Source: Dastarcus helophoroides
Taxonomy: Eukaryota > Arthropoda > Insecta > Coleoptera > Bothrideridae
DNA: 64,000 nt
Assembly (NCBI GenBank): GCA_028583605.1
Contig: CM053326.1
Span: 30,425,431-30,489,430, forward strand
Direction: 5' to 3'
Both the position numbers and the translations under genes were made by a program. This document shows, piece by piece, positions 47,133 to 59,639 of this stretch (positions are counted from its first letter, which is position 1; the number at the start of each line of letters is the position of its first letter). The notes beneath the pieces are model-generated. The model worked only from the letters and a program-made list of their open reading frames with translations, was not told the origin of the DNA and did no database searches.

Positions 47133-48081
47133 CAGGCGTGGGCAACTTTTTTCACTAACGCCAACGGACCAGATAAAATTTTCGTATAATAACGGGAGCC
47201 AAAGTAGATCAAAAATTTTTGATTTTTGCTAGTTGTTTGAAAAATTACAATGCTTATATCAAGGTATACCTTTTTTTTTTATTTTTATTTAATTCTCAAA
47301 AATCTCAAAAATGCAACTTCCTTCGACACCTGATTTTATCTAGGACGAATTTTTGTCGAAATTTGGCTTTTTTCTTAAAGTTTCGACTTTCCTTTCAAAA
47401 TTCGTCTTTTTCTCAAAGTTTTAATTTTTCTAGAAATTCGGCCATCTCCGAAAATAGACTTTTTTAAATCTAAATTCCCTAAATTTTTTTTTTAATTTTG
47501 TCATTATTCCAAAATTTTTCTCCCAAAATTGATTTTAACAGAATTTATATTTCTGCAATTTTCAACTTTTTTTGAAAATTGGTCTTTTTATCGAAAAGTC
47601 GACTATTTTTCTCAATTATTAAGTAAGATAAATCCCCATAATTGAACCTTTTTTTAATAAACTTCCTCTGAGGAAGTTTTTTTGACAATTTGTCTAAATT
47701 CGACATTTTCAAAATTGGACTACTTTTTAAGATTGCAGTTTATTCTCGAAATACATCTTATTTTCGAACACAAGATCCGACCCACATATTATTTAAAATG
47801 TTAAATCTTTCTTTTATATTAGGTAACTGAGCTAATTCAGAAGAAATCCATAAGAGTCCTAAAGTGAAAACAAAATTAGGCAGGCCTAAAGACTGCTGAC
47901 AGAAGTAAAAACTTAAAATTAGGAAATAAAAGTAGTTTTTCTCTAATTTTCAAATTAATTGCCTCAAAAATCCTCCTTTGTTGAAATTTAATCTCTTTTT
48001 CAAAACTTGTCCTCCTCGACTTTTGCCTAAAAGTTCGTCTTTTACCAAAATTTTGACTGTTCGTCAATATTTGTCATTTTT
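47133..48081. mobile_element. hAT-like left terminus followed by minisatellite
   Basis: CAGGCGTGGGCAACTTTTTT has the CAG.GGTGGGCAA form of many hAT termini, followed by a CGCCAACGGACC subterminal sequence. Right after it, T-rich minisatellite begins (about 47220-48080). This repeats the pattern of a hAT end bordering minisatellite. The right end of the element is not located; it may lie beyond several later insertions. Confidence 0.55.
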
Positions 48082-48364
48082 TAGGGTTTCGTACCTCAGT
48101 AGGAAAAAACGAAACCCTTATAATCTCATTATCGTGTCCGTCCGTCTATCACAAAGAGGTTTTCCTCGAACTATATAATGCAGAAGTTTGAAATACCGTC
48201 AGCCAACAATTTAAAAAAATATTTTTATATAAAATGGAAGATTAATTTGATCTCCCAAAAATCAACTTTTAGTTACATCTCGTGAGGTATCATTTATAAG
48301 AGCTACCTCTAAGGATCTTAAAATATTATTTTTTTATAATTTTCGGTTTAATGGTCCTAAAGTA

Positions 48365-50659
48365 GGGGAAAGGGGGGTAGATTTAACCTTGGGGCACATC
48401 CAACATGCCCTTTTAAAGGGCACCCTGATTTAAATTTAGTTTCGTAAGGTTCCTATATAGCTTTTCATACGTAAGAACACTCACCAGGAAAGTTACATTT
48501 CTCTACATGTTCATTTTTAATGTTTAAACAAAATTGAGCAAAAATCAGATTTTAAGTTGTTTTTTGATTTTCAATTTTTTTCAGACGATTTCTCTAAATT
48601 TGATCTGTAACGGGCTGCATTCGATATATGTTAAATGGTAGATTGTTAATATTTATAGTACCCCAAGCGTAAAATTATAAACAGTGGAAAAAAAAAATTC
48701 AAAAATTTTATATGGGGCAGATTCGACCAACGTTGGATGGGACAATTTTAACCACTAGCTTAGTGTGTTCTAACAATCTTAGCGTGGTTTCTGTGCCCTA
48801 ATATAACTTTTTCTTTTACCGGAGTATTATATTATTTACGATGATTATAAATTATGGAAAAAAAATTGATTTTGAAGTTTGATGAGTTTACGCTTAAAAA
48901 TCCAATTAAAGATGTTTTGCTTCGCTAAAAACATATAAAATTCTGTGTAGAAAAAGAATTAAATAAAATTAATTCAAATGTTAAATTAAATTTTTATGCC
49001 AAAATACTCCAACAAGGAAAGTACCCGAGGTGTACCCCACCGACTTTTTTCATTTTGTGATATGTTATAGTACATAACAAAATATTGGACACGTATTTTT
49101 TTTAAATGCTAACTCGGCGATTTAAGTGGTGAAACCGCCCCTTAAAGTTAACCCCAAAAAAACAGTTTTTCTTTAATAACTCAAGAATTAATTAGAATTT
49201 TTTGATGAAACAAACGCTTTATTATTTCTCATGAAAAAGCACTCCTAAAAACATATTGGTTATGTTAAAAAGTTGCAATCTCTAATTTTTATGGGGGTGA
49301 GTTTCATTTTTTTTCTTATATATCAACTTTTAAACAACTGAATTTTTTCAAATTTAACAATTTTATTAAGAAAACTAAAAAATAAAATTGACCTGTCTTG
49401 GGGTTTTGCAAAAAAATCTTTGAAAGGGGTGATTTACCCCTTAAATTAATTTTTTTGTGTACAGTGATATGGAAAGTAAAACACAACATACGTTTTCAAT
49501 TTTATTTCTATAATGATTATTTTGACATATATTTTGCATTAACAGTGAAATAACGTAACACCCCTATTTTTATTACCCTTGGAGAACCCCATGGATTTGT
49601 TCATTATTAGATTTCGAATCAAAACATTTATTTTTTACCTTTAACTTATATTTTATTGATATTTCATCAAAATAATGTATCAACAATTTTTTTAGATGCT
49701 AAATTTGTGATTTAGGTGGTGTATTCCTCACCCCCTAAAGATAACCCCCAAAAACAGTTTTTCTTTAATATCTCAAGGATAAATTGGAATTTTTCGGTAA
49801 AACCATTGTTACGTTATTTCCCATAAGAATGTGCTTCTAAAAACGTATCAGTTATGCCAAAGGGTTGCAACCCCTAATTATTTACTGAACAAAGTCTCGA
49901 AACATTATATTGTGCAGAAAAAAATCTACATTTGCCGATCATTTCAGACAATGTAGCAGTATTATTAAGAAAATTAAAAACCAAAGTTGATCTCCTCCAG
50001 TTTTGGATTAAATACATAACGTGAGGTCCAAAAGAAAAACTGTTTTTGGGGTTAACTTTAAGGGGTGGTTCACCACTTAAATCGCCGAGATAGCATCTAA
50101 AAAAAATACGTGTCCAATATTTTGTTATGCAATATAACATATCACAAAATGAAAAAAATCGGTGGGGTACACCTCGGGTACTTTCCTTGTAAGTTACATA
50201 TATCCGTTGGTCAGTGACATATCATCAGCTGACCAAGGCAACACAGTTTTATAGTTCTAAAGTCCAAATTCTGCAGAAAATGTCTTTTTTTTTAAGGTTA
50301 ACCGCACATATTACAATGGTTACTAACACCAACGTTATTGTCTTTGGGTATTGTTTTGAATCTTACTTCAAACTTGTTTCGCCAATTTTTTATTTCACTT
50401 GCAAAATACATAATGAACTTATTTAAGTAGAAAACCCATTTTTGTTTGACTGTATAAAAAATATGTATTTATATCTCATGGTTAAAATTACCCCATCATT
50501 TGGTTGAATGTACTTTGCTAGTGGAGCAGTTTGAACCATTTCTAAGGTTTTTTTAAACGCTGATTGCTGGTATTAAAATTACTTTTAAATCACTAAAAGT
50601 TAGTCATTCTTGTAAATGGCACATTGAATAAAAAATGGTTGATTCTGCCTTCTTTCCCC
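48365..50659. mobile_element. Middle nested element (GGGGAAAG ends)
   Basis: Both ends read TA then GGGGAAAG (48363 onward; inverted before TA at 50660-50661). Further inside, inverted arms share an ATGGGACAATTTTAACCA / ATGGGGTAATTTTAACCA block. The TA duplication suggests a Tc1/mariner-type non-autonomous element. It is itself interrupted by 49012-50190. Confidence 0.65.
49012..50190. mobile_element. Innermost foldback (ACAAGGAAAGTACCC ends)
   Basis: Perfect terminal inverted repeats ACAAGGAAAGTACCCGAGG continue as arms of about 170 bp through ACCCCACCGA and the CGGCGATTTAAGTGGTG region. Inside, a segment near 49080-49300 is repeated directly at about 49680-49890 (AACAGTTTTTCTTTAATA in both). 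No target duplication is certain. Non-coding. Confidence 0.78.
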
Positions 50660-51284
50660 TACAGCTCAAAATGTGACGAAAGATAAAATTTAGATTTTAA
50701 TAAAGTTAGTAGATATTGGCACACATATTATCGAAAAACTGCAATTTTTTTTTATATCGTAATAATTGTTTAGAAAAAATATTTTATGGAAAAATAGGTG
50801 CTTGCATTCCAAGATTTTTTACCACATAATAAATAAAAAACTCAATTTAGCTGAAGGCAGATCAAATTTGTCTCTTACACTGTTTAATTTACCTAGATAA
50901 ATATTTTCGGAGTTAGAACTAGTCCACGCAACGTAGTAATTGCAGTCGTAATCGAACATTTAAGCGAGATCCGATGCTATCTCATAAGCTGTGTTAGTCA
51001 TGGACTTATTACAAATTTCGAATGAATGCTTTTGGTCTGAGACATCATCAACACTGTTATCAGTTCCATAAATATTTGGATTGATTATAGAAAAAAAGAA
51101 GTGTATATTTGAAAATAGATATTTTTTTTGTTTTTCCATTTATTTTAACAAAAGAAAATTTGGATAAAAATTCAAATTCATTGAGTAAAATTGATGAAGT
51201 TTGGTCTGTTGATTGTTCGCTGTAGTAATTGGTACGGAACCCTAATTGTGAGAATACGACTTGCTCTTGGCTCAGTTATTTTAA

Positions 51285-51779
51285 GTTCAACTTCATTATA
51301 AGTGAGATATTAGAAGACCACATATTTTTTTTTAATTTAGGCTTTTTCTGGAAACTGAGAAATTTTTCTCCAATCTGACTCTTTTAAATTGGTCTTTTTT
51401 TTCAAAATTTTAACTTCATTCCCAAAAATCAATTTTTTCCCCAGTTTGATATTTTGATGCAAAATCTGACATTTTTTTAAAACGTTGAACCTTTCTGGCA
51501 AAATTTGCCTTTTTTTTCTTCATTATTTTTACTAAAATTTGGTTTTTTTCCGGAAATGTTGACTTTTATGTTAAATTTGAACATTTTTTGTTTTTAGAAA
51601 TTTTAATTTAAATTCGTAGTTCGTCTTTTTGTAATTTTTTATTTTTTTCTCGAATTTAAATTCAAATTTTATTACAAGGTTAAACTTTTCTGCCACAATT
51701 TACCCTTCTGTATTTCTGCAAGCAATTTCTTTATGAAAATTCGTTTTTTATAGAGATTTTCAGCTTTCCTTCTCAATAT
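51285..51779. repeat. T-rich minisatellite
   Basis: The common minisatellite, T-rich on the + strand; probably continuous with 47220-48080 before the nested elements came in. No gene seen. Confidence 0.5.
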
Positions 51780-51806
51780 TTCCATATTTGAATTGTCAGG
51801 GCTATA

Positions 51807-53644
51807 CCGGGTGTTTTTTTTTTTTAGTTGGGAGGTTACCTTTATATGGAGTATCACTTATTATAAATGCAAAATAATTTTGTCGATATGGCTAATCGAA
51901 GCTAAACTACCTTTCAAAAATATTTTCAACTTCCTCCCGCTTCCGGTTATGCCGGAAGTAGACATTAACTTTCTTATTTTAAATGGCAACCCCCAAATTT
52001 TATATTTTATTTGGATTTTACTTTAGAAAAATAAGGTGAGTTTATGTATACATGTTTATTGCTATCTTTGGTAGTTTTTAAGATATTTCAATTTTTCGGA
52101 AAGAACTGACAGAAAAGAGGGTTATTTTGACTCTTTGTATATTTTTTATTATTTGCAATAAAAACATGAAATTTAGGTTGAAGTCATGGAATATTATGAA
52201 AAATAAATTAACGTAATTAAGTTTTACATTTATTACACAGGGTGATGGAAATTTTATGATCTTTATTGTTTATGTTTTATTCAAAAAAACTCTGTTTTTT
52301 TAAATAAGAACTATGTGTTTTTTAAACATTTTTGAATTCCTCACGTAAAAAGAAGAAAAAAGTTAAATAACTAATTTTTTAAAATTCTGCACCGTTACAG
52401 AGATATAATGCAAAATAAAAAAATATATATATATCTTTTTTTTTCTAGTAGCAACTTGGATAGTAGGACAACAAGATTTTCAAAATAAAAACCTAACCAC
52501 AAGGCCTAAAAATTTTAGCCTAAATAACATTTAAAAGATAACCGTACAAGACGAATAAGTTTTTGGCTAATTGTTAGAATACTTATTGAAAAATGTTTAG
52601 GGAGCCACGAATGTAAGTTTGTAAAAATGGTTTGTTAAACAGACTTCTCATTTTTGGAGTATTAAAAATCAACAACAAATGTTCAAGAAAATTCGTCATT
52701 TAAATGTTATGCTATCAGATTGAAACTCAGGATTTTTAGGCGTTAAATTTTACAAAAAAAATCAAAATGTAAATTTTTTAGTGATTTTTTTACTACCGCA
52801 TGACAAGCATATTGCTAGGAACAATCGGATGTGCTTAAAAACGTTACTCAATTCAAAATCTTAAAATATGCCTTTAAATGTATTGAAACAGAAGATCGCC
52901 CTTGTTGTTCTTGATGTAAATTTTTTGTCAACTATTTTTGTTTCCTATTACTTATTATAATTAATTCTTTAAGCTTTTATTGTCCTACAGTTAATTTCCT
53001 ACTTGAACAAAAAAGAGATATTTGATTCTTTTTATTTTGAGATTTATGTAAAATACCTCTGTAGCGGCACAAAATTTTAAAAAATAAGTTATATAACTTT
53101 TTTCTTCTTTTTATGTGAAGAATCCAAAAATGATTAAAAAAGATATAGCTCCCATTTAAAAAAACAGAGTTTTTTCGAATAAAACAAAAACAGCAAAGAT
53201 TATAAAATTTCCATCAGCCTGTATAATAAATGCAAAATCTGTTTACGTTATTATAGTCTTTATAATATTTCGTAACTTCAATTTAAATTTCATGTTTTTA
53301 CTGCAAATAATTAAAAAAGATACAAAGAGTCAAAATAACCCTTTTTTTCTGTCATTTTTTTCGAAAAATTGCTTTAAAACTCTCAAAGGTAGCGATAAAC
53401 ATGTATACATAAACTCACCTTATTTTTTTACGTAAAATCCAAATAAAATATAAAATTTGTGGGTTGCTATTTAAAATAAGAAAGTTGATGTCTACTTCCG
53501 ATATAATCGGTAGTGGGGGGAAGTTGAAAATATTTTTAGAAGATAGTTTAACCCCGATTAGCCCCATCGACAAAATCAGTTTGCCTTTATAATAAGTAGT
53601 ACTTCATATAAAGGTAACTTCCCAACTAAAAAAAAAACACCCGG
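51807..53644. mobile_element. 1.84-kb foldback inside the LINE
   Basis: Ends CCGGGTGTTTTTTT and the inverse, followed by AGTTGGGAGGTTACC (left) and AGTTGGGAAGTTACC (right). Arms of roughly 600-650 bp are inverted copies, for example CATGTTTATTGCTATCTTTG (left) against CATGTTTATCGCTACCTTTG (right, inverted). The core of about 500 bp is unpaired. TATA flanks both sides, giving a TA or TATA duplication; removal restores GGCTATAAACAAC of the LINE. Short open frames inside overlap on both strands and are not genes. Confidence 0.9.
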
Positions 53645-53648
53645 TATA

Positions 53649-56420
53649 AACAACAAGGCTAATATTGCCTTACTAATTCATGATTGGAAGCCTGACATCG
53701 TGTTTCTGAGTGAGACACACGTATCATCTGAAATTGAGTTATGCGAACTGAAAATAGATTGGAACAATCTACTAGTAATAACAGCAGAACAGGAAGAGTT
53801 ATAGCTTTAATTAAATATGATATTAGATATAAAGTTAAATCTGTAGAGTGTGTTCATAATTATGTATGGTTGCTGTCTCTAAAGTTGTCTAATATGGTGT
53901 TAAGTACTTGTTGTCTGTACTGTACCATCCACCCCAAAGGGATAATGCTAGATTTGTAAAATTTCTTAATAAATATCTGGATCAGGTAAATGAATTTAAT
54001 GGTGCTAATATAATAGTGGAAGACTTTAATTTTGATTTACTGAAACACACCATTTATCGAAACAGCATAAGCAATGACATACACACTAATGGAATGACCC
54101 AAATAGTGAAAACACCTACCAGAATAGTTTCGAGCAGCCAGACATTGATTGATTATGTAGTAACTAATGACAAACATCTTCAACATAGAGTACATCTAAC
54201 ATCTAAAATTACTGACCATTCCATCGTGTCAATTACTCTAAATCGACAAAAAGAACAAACTACTGATATCATAAAATATCAAAGATCATTTAAAAATTAT
54301 AATCGTGATAAGTTACAACAAGAACTAAAGAACATTAATTGGAAAAATAGTATCTCTGATGTGAGTACATTAGCTAATTCCGTTGTCACAGATATCAGGA
54401 AACATCTTAGACAGTATGTGCCCCAGAGTCAAAATTTTCCAGAAACAAAAATACATAGGATAAAAAATGGAGATTAGAGAATTGATGCAGGAAAAGGATG
54501 TATCATATAAGAGGGCGATTATAGATAAATGCGAAGAAACATAGAATGAATCTAAGGCCAAAAGAAATAACATTGTTAATAAAATAAGAATGAAGAAGGG
54601 AACATATTTCACTGAAACAATAGACTTAAATAAAAATAATATAAAAGAACTATGGAGAAACCTAAATACTCTTGTACCAAGAAAAAACAAACAATGCCGG
54701 ACGTAATTTATTTTGAAACAGAATTGGTCGAGCAAGAAAAAGGACATAGCACACAAATTTAACAGATACTTCGTTGACATCATTGAGAGCATTATCCAAA
54801 ATATACTGCAAACAGCTAATGTCAAATCCAATATTACCAGGACCCACATACCTAACAACGTGTTTTCTAATTTTGAAACAATATCCATGACGAAAATGAA
54901 ATAAATACTAAAAAGTCTAAAAAATATGGGAAGTGGTGAAAGTGGCATATCGAAACAAATTCTTGGTGATGTCTCCTATGCTGCTGGAGATCGTCTATTA
55001 GACATCCTAAACTCAACTGTTACGAGTGGTCTCTTCCCAGATTCGTGGAAACTGTCAACAGTAATTCCTGTTCCCAAGGTGCAAAATACTAAGTGCCACA
55101 GGGAGTTCCGGCCAATCAACACGGTCCCCATATATAAAAAACTATTGAAATTGTGTGCAAAAGAACAGCCTACTTAAGTATTGTGTTAATAATAACATCA
55201 TTGTTCCCAATCAATCAGGTCTTCGCGAAAACCACTCATGTGATTCGGTTGTAGTCGGTATCTGTGATGATTTTATTAGGGCTATAGACTGTAATAATTT
55301 TGTTTTAGCTGCATTTTTAGGTTTCAAAAGAGTCTTTGAAACAGTAGATGGGCAAATATTAATAAAAAATTAGAACATTTAGGAGTAAGGCATAATGTTT
55401 TAAAGTGATTTAAATCTTACCTATGTAATAGGAGTCCAACGTGTAATGTATAAAAATTCTATGACTGAAGCTGTAAATGTACCGCAAGGTACCGGTGTAC
55501 CGCAAGGAACCGTTTTGGGTACCATTATTATTCTTATTGTACATGAATGATATGGTAAAAGTGACTTACAAATGTAAACTTATTTTGTTTGCGGACGACA
55601 CGATGCTCTATATAGAAGGAAAAAACCTGCATCAAATGAAAGCAGATTTGAACAAGGATCTGAACAATTTATTTAATTGGCTCTGTTACAATAAATTAAG
55701 TCTAAGTGTAGGTTAATCTAAATTTTGCTTATTCGGCAAGAGGTCAAGAATAAGTTCTGTAAATATTAGAAATATACAAATTACTGTAAATGGAGAAAAC
55801 ATTTCTTATGATAAAGAAATCAAATATTTGTTATAGATTTCAACTCGAAGTTTTGTGCCCATGCGGATTATGTTATGAGAAAATGCTCTAAAAAAGTTTG
55901 ATTTATAACTAGAATAGGCAGGAAACTGTCAATGCATACAAAGTTATTGCTTTACAAAACTATTGCACTTCCACATCTGCAGTACCATTCAACTTTATTG
56001 CTTAATTTGTCACCATATAAAATAAGCCAGCTGGAAAAAATCCAAAACAGAGTAATGAGACAGATTTTAAATTCTAATCGATATATTCCAATTAAATCGA
56101 TGTTGAGTGTTCCAAATATGTTGTCTGTTATATAGAGAGTTATATTTTAAGTAAATCTATTTATATTTAAAATGAAACAAAAGCTGTTGCCACAATATAT
56201 CTGATAAATTAAAAGTTTTTAATGATGTACATAATTATAATACTAGAAACTGTACAGATTTTATATTATTAGATTGATGTAATACCACAAGATGCTAAAC
56301 TCCGTCCTATACAGAGGTTTCATTGAGTTTAACAATCTGCCTACAAATATTAAAAAATGTGAACATTTGAATCATTTCAGAAAGATTTTGAAGCAAAATT
56401 TTAAGTAAATAGTAGTGTTT
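53649..56420 (+). pseudogene. Endonuclease/reverse transcriptase of the LINE, broken
   Basis: Endonuclease pieces: KPDIVFLSETHVSS (53690 region), then from 53908 LYHPPQRD, VEDFNFDLL (family GDFN), TRIVSSSQTLIDYVV and ITDHSIVSI with the catalytic DH pair. RT pieces from 54926: SGISKQILGD, FPDSWKLSTVIPVPK, FRPINTVPIYKKLLK, QSGLRENHSCDSVV, motif A as FLGFKRVFETVD, where the catalytic Asp is replaced by Gly, VPQGTVLG, motif C LFADDTMLY (55590 region), and a thumb region LYKTIALPHLQYHS (55950 region). Remnants of the C-terminal YNTRN and FNNLP motifs follow near 56230-56350. Many stops and frameshifts; inactive. Confidence 0.82.
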
Positions 56421-56520
56421 ATCATCTCTCATCCTGCTTATTTTTTAAAATATTATTATTGTTTTTGTATTTTCATGTAGCACTGATGCTAAATAAAGTA
56501 CATTATTATTATTATTATTT

Positions 56521-57089
56521 AACTTTTTTTGAGTTCGAAATTTCTTCTCAAAATTTAAATTTCACTAAGAAAGTTTGTTTTTTTTAAATCTCGTTTTTCC
56601 CTGAAAATTTGGAGATTTTTTTTATTAATGCAAGTATTTTTAATAGGGCTTTTTCTTGAATTCGCCAAATTTCAATGTCTTCTCTTATTTTTTTCTTTCT
56701 TAAAATTTTTATTTCTTTCCTCAAATTTGACGTTTTTCTCAAATTTTGACTTTCTATTAAAAAAATACATGTTTCTTAAATGCTATCTTTTTAACTTAAA
56801 TATAATCTTCTAGAATGTTCATTTTTCGTTTAATTATATAGTAAAATCCTGAAATGTTTAGTAAAAAAAAAGTTAGAACTTGCGATTCGAGAATTTAAAA
56901 TTTTACTCAAAAATAAAAAACTTCTGGAAGATTCGAAATTTTGAGATTAAATTAAAAAATTTGAGAAAACTTTTAGAGTAAAATTAATTTTTTTCTTTTT
57001 TACTTCTGCTTCAAATTTATCCTCTCTCAAAAATGTTTAGTTTTTTCTCTGTAAATTTCGAGTTAGCCAAATCCGACAATGGAATAATC
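56521..57089. repeat. T-rich minisatellite right of the LINE
   Basis: Same minisatellite as left of the LINE, mostly T-rich with an A-rich patch near 56860-56980. No gene seen. Confidence 0.5.
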
Positions 57090-57091
57090 CA

Positions 57092-57435
57092 ATATGGTGT
57101 CCATAAGACAACAAAAGTTGCCATAATTTTCTCAGAACTTATTTAACACCAAAAAGCAATGAGCCACACCACAGGAAAGCTTTTTGGAGGTCAAACAAAA
57201 ATAATTTAGGTTTTTGTCAATCGAACTACAAATAAAGAAGTTGCAGAAGATTTTAAAAAATGACACTTTTCACTTTTTTGTTAATAAACTCTAAACAAGG
57301 TCGTATTAATTTGTTTTCTTGATGGTATGGTAATAAGCATAAAATTCCGCGCTACTTTGACCATTTAACCGGCTTTCTATCTCCACTAATAACGAAGTTA
57401 CCCATGTTATCCCACTTCCACTGGGACACACTGCT
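57092..57435. mobile_element. Mariner-like MITE remnant
   Basis: The left ATATGGTGTCCATAAGAC and right GGGACACACTGCTG approximate inverted GGTGTCCC-type ends. The right part has a CTCCACTAATAACGAAGTTA block that recurs, diverged, before the terminus at 60391 (TCTTTAATAGTAACAAAGTTA). Non-coding. Confidence 0.45.
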
Positions 57436-58500
57436 GCATGTGCATATATTTCACTATTTTTGAACAATTCTGCCTTTTTTATTTAACCATTTTGTAAATT
57501 TTGAAAAATTTAATTTTCACGAAACTTTAGACTTTTTTCCGTAATTTGAACAGTTTTAGAGAATTAAAGTTTTTCTCACAATGCTGAGACCCTTTTTAAA
57601 AATTATTTCGGAACTTTTTTGACAAATTCAAATTTTTTGAAAGTTCTACTTTTTGAAAATTTTGACTTTTTGAAAATATCGACAGTTTAAAATGTTCTTA
57701 CCCAAAATTTTGACAGGTTTTTTTTTAGATTTTCTATTTTTTTAAGAACTTTGACTTATATTTTGGAAAATTCCTTCTTTATTTTTAAATTCGATTTATT
57801 TGATTTTTCATTTTTATTATTAAAAAGTTATATTCAAAATTTCCGTTTTTTTTAATTTCCCCTCTTTTACAAAATTATGACTTTTCCAAACTTCGGGCTT
57901 ATTTTAAAAATGTTGATTATTTTTGAAAATGTTTATTTATTTCAAAATTTTTGACTTCTCCCAAGTCTGACTTTTTAAAAATATCAATTTTTTATAAAAT
58001 GGTTGTTATTGAATTTTTTAGTTTTTGTTGATTTACAGTTTTGATTTCTTCGAAAATTGCGATAATTTTGAAAATTAATTTTTGAATTTTAGTTATACTG
58101 GAAACATTTTTCGAGATTTAATGAATACTTGCTAAAAATACTATTTTCTTACGTCGCCGTCGACATTTACTGCATGAAAAATGAAATGGTTTTAACTGAA
58201 ACCTTCCAGAAAAAATTAAAATTTTAGTAAAAAAAATTGAAATTCCTAAAAAATAGAAATATAAATTTTGTCCAAAAGGAAAATTCTTGAATTTATCTCT
58301 GAAGTTTCAGAGAATAACTCAAAACTTAAGAATATTCCAGAAATCAGATAAAATTTTCAAAAATGTTCTTATTTCGAAAAAAAATCGAAATTTGAGAAGG
58401 AAGTCAAAATTTTAAGTGGAAAAAAATCAAAATTTCTGTTTTCAAGTTCTAAATTTTAGAATAACGTAATAAATTCCAAATTTTAAATAGAAATCCGAAA
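57436..58500. repeat. Minisatellite, T-rich then A-rich
   Basis: T-rich to about 58130, A-rich from about 58190, the same polarity order as in the defined minisatellite elements. No gene seen. Confidence 0.55.
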
Positions 58501-59400
58501 ACAGCTATCTTTGATAGTTTTGAAGATATTCTAATTTTTCGAAAAAAAATGACAGAAAAGAGGGCTAATTTGACTCCTTATATCATTTTTAATATTTGCA
58601 GAAAAGGAATAAACTTTTGGTTGAAGACATGGAATATTGTGAAGACTATAATGGTGTAATCAGGTTTTACATTTATTATACAGGGTGACAAGAATTTGAT
58701 GATATTTATTGTTTTTGTTTTATTTAAAAAATTCTGGTTTTTTAAATACAAATTATTTGTTTTTTAATTATTTTTGGCTAATTTGACTCTTTGTATCATT
58801 TTTAATATTTGCAGAAAAGGAATAAACTTTGGGTTGAAGTCATGAAATATTATGAAGACTATAATGGTGTAATCAGGTTTTACATTTATTATACAGGGTG
58901 ACAAAAATTTTATGATCTTTATTGTTTTTGTTTTATTCAAAAAATTCAGGTTTTTTAAATACGAATTATATGTTTGTTTAATTATTTTTGGATTCTATAC
59001 ATAAAAAGGAGAAAAAAGTTAACTTACTTATTTTTTAAAATTTTGTACCGTTGCAGAAGGTATTTTACATAAAACTTAAAATAAAAAGAATGAAACATAT
59101 CTTTTTTTCAAGCAGAAAATTAGCTGTAGGCAATGAAAGCTTTAGGAATTAATCATAATTAGCAATAGGAAAATGAAATAAGTGACAAAAAAATTACAAC
59201 AAGAATAACAGTGACGGTCTGTTTCAATAAATTTAAAGGCGAATGTGAAGATTTTGAATTGAGTAAACTTTTTAAGCACATTCGATCGTTCCTAGCAATA
59301 TTCTTGTCATGCAGTAGTCGTTGCAAAAACGTACTCCTTAACAGTTTCCCATAGAAGAATTCTAATGCTTTTTAAATAGAATAGCCTGTATATTTTATGT
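58501..59400. mobile_element. Truncated second copy of the 1.84-kb foldback
   Basis: Matches the arm and core of the element at 51807-53644: AGCTATCTTTGATAGTTTT, GACAGAAAAGAGGG, ATACAGGGTGACA, then core sequence in the inverted sense (CACATTCGATCGTTCCTAGC). It lacks about 260 bp of the outer left arm and the far arm. It contains a 213-bp tandem duplication (GGCTAATTTGACTC at 58563 and 58776). Confidence 0.75.
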
Positions 59401-59639
59401 TTTTATAAAAGGTAACGGCATTTAGAATTTAAAAAAATATTATAAATTTTTTGCTAAGATCATTAGTAACTAAGCTATGAGCTCCTCAAATTCGTTTTAG
59501 TCTTAAGGTAAGGCGGGGAGTAGTTTCATTTAGAATCTTTGGACATCTCATTTTATGAATTTTCCCTGAATGATGAAAGATATGTGAAAATTATGCAAAA
59601 CATCTAAGATAATAATTTCTTAGATAAATGGATTTATTA

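Larger units (their letters stand above)
48083..51284. mobile_element. Widespread GGTACGGAACCC-type repeat, hosting nested elements
   Basis: The left end opens with a hairpin, GGGTTTCG...CGAAACCC (48084-48117), then CGTGTCCGTCCGTCTATC. The right end reads GGTACGGAACCCTAATTGTG then GACTTGCTCTTGGCTCAG. I recognise both ends as relatives of a very common, unclassified interspersed repeat of Lepidoptera that ends TACGGAACCC and ACTCGCACTTGGCC. Without the nested element (48365-50659) about 0.9 kb remains, close to the usual size as I recall it. No coding capacity. A database alignment is needed to confirm kinship. Confidence 0.6.
51780..56520 (+). mobile_element. Jockey/CR1-like non-LTR retrotransposon
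   Basis: Encodes an AP endonuclease followed by a reverse transcriptase, all decayed, and ends AATAAAGTAC plus (ATT)n at 56505-56519. A foldback (51807-53644) has inserted within the endonuclease: LNCQG is encoded just before it and INNKANIALLIHDW just after. Excluding the insert about 2.9 kb remains; ORF1 and the endonuclease start are missing, so it is 5'-truncated. T-rich minisatellite lies on both sides. No target duplication was found. Confidence 0.8.

Noticed and set aside
54370..54948. 192-codon minus frame, and 28940-29215 minus
   Set aside because: Antisense shadows of the decayed LINE coding strands.
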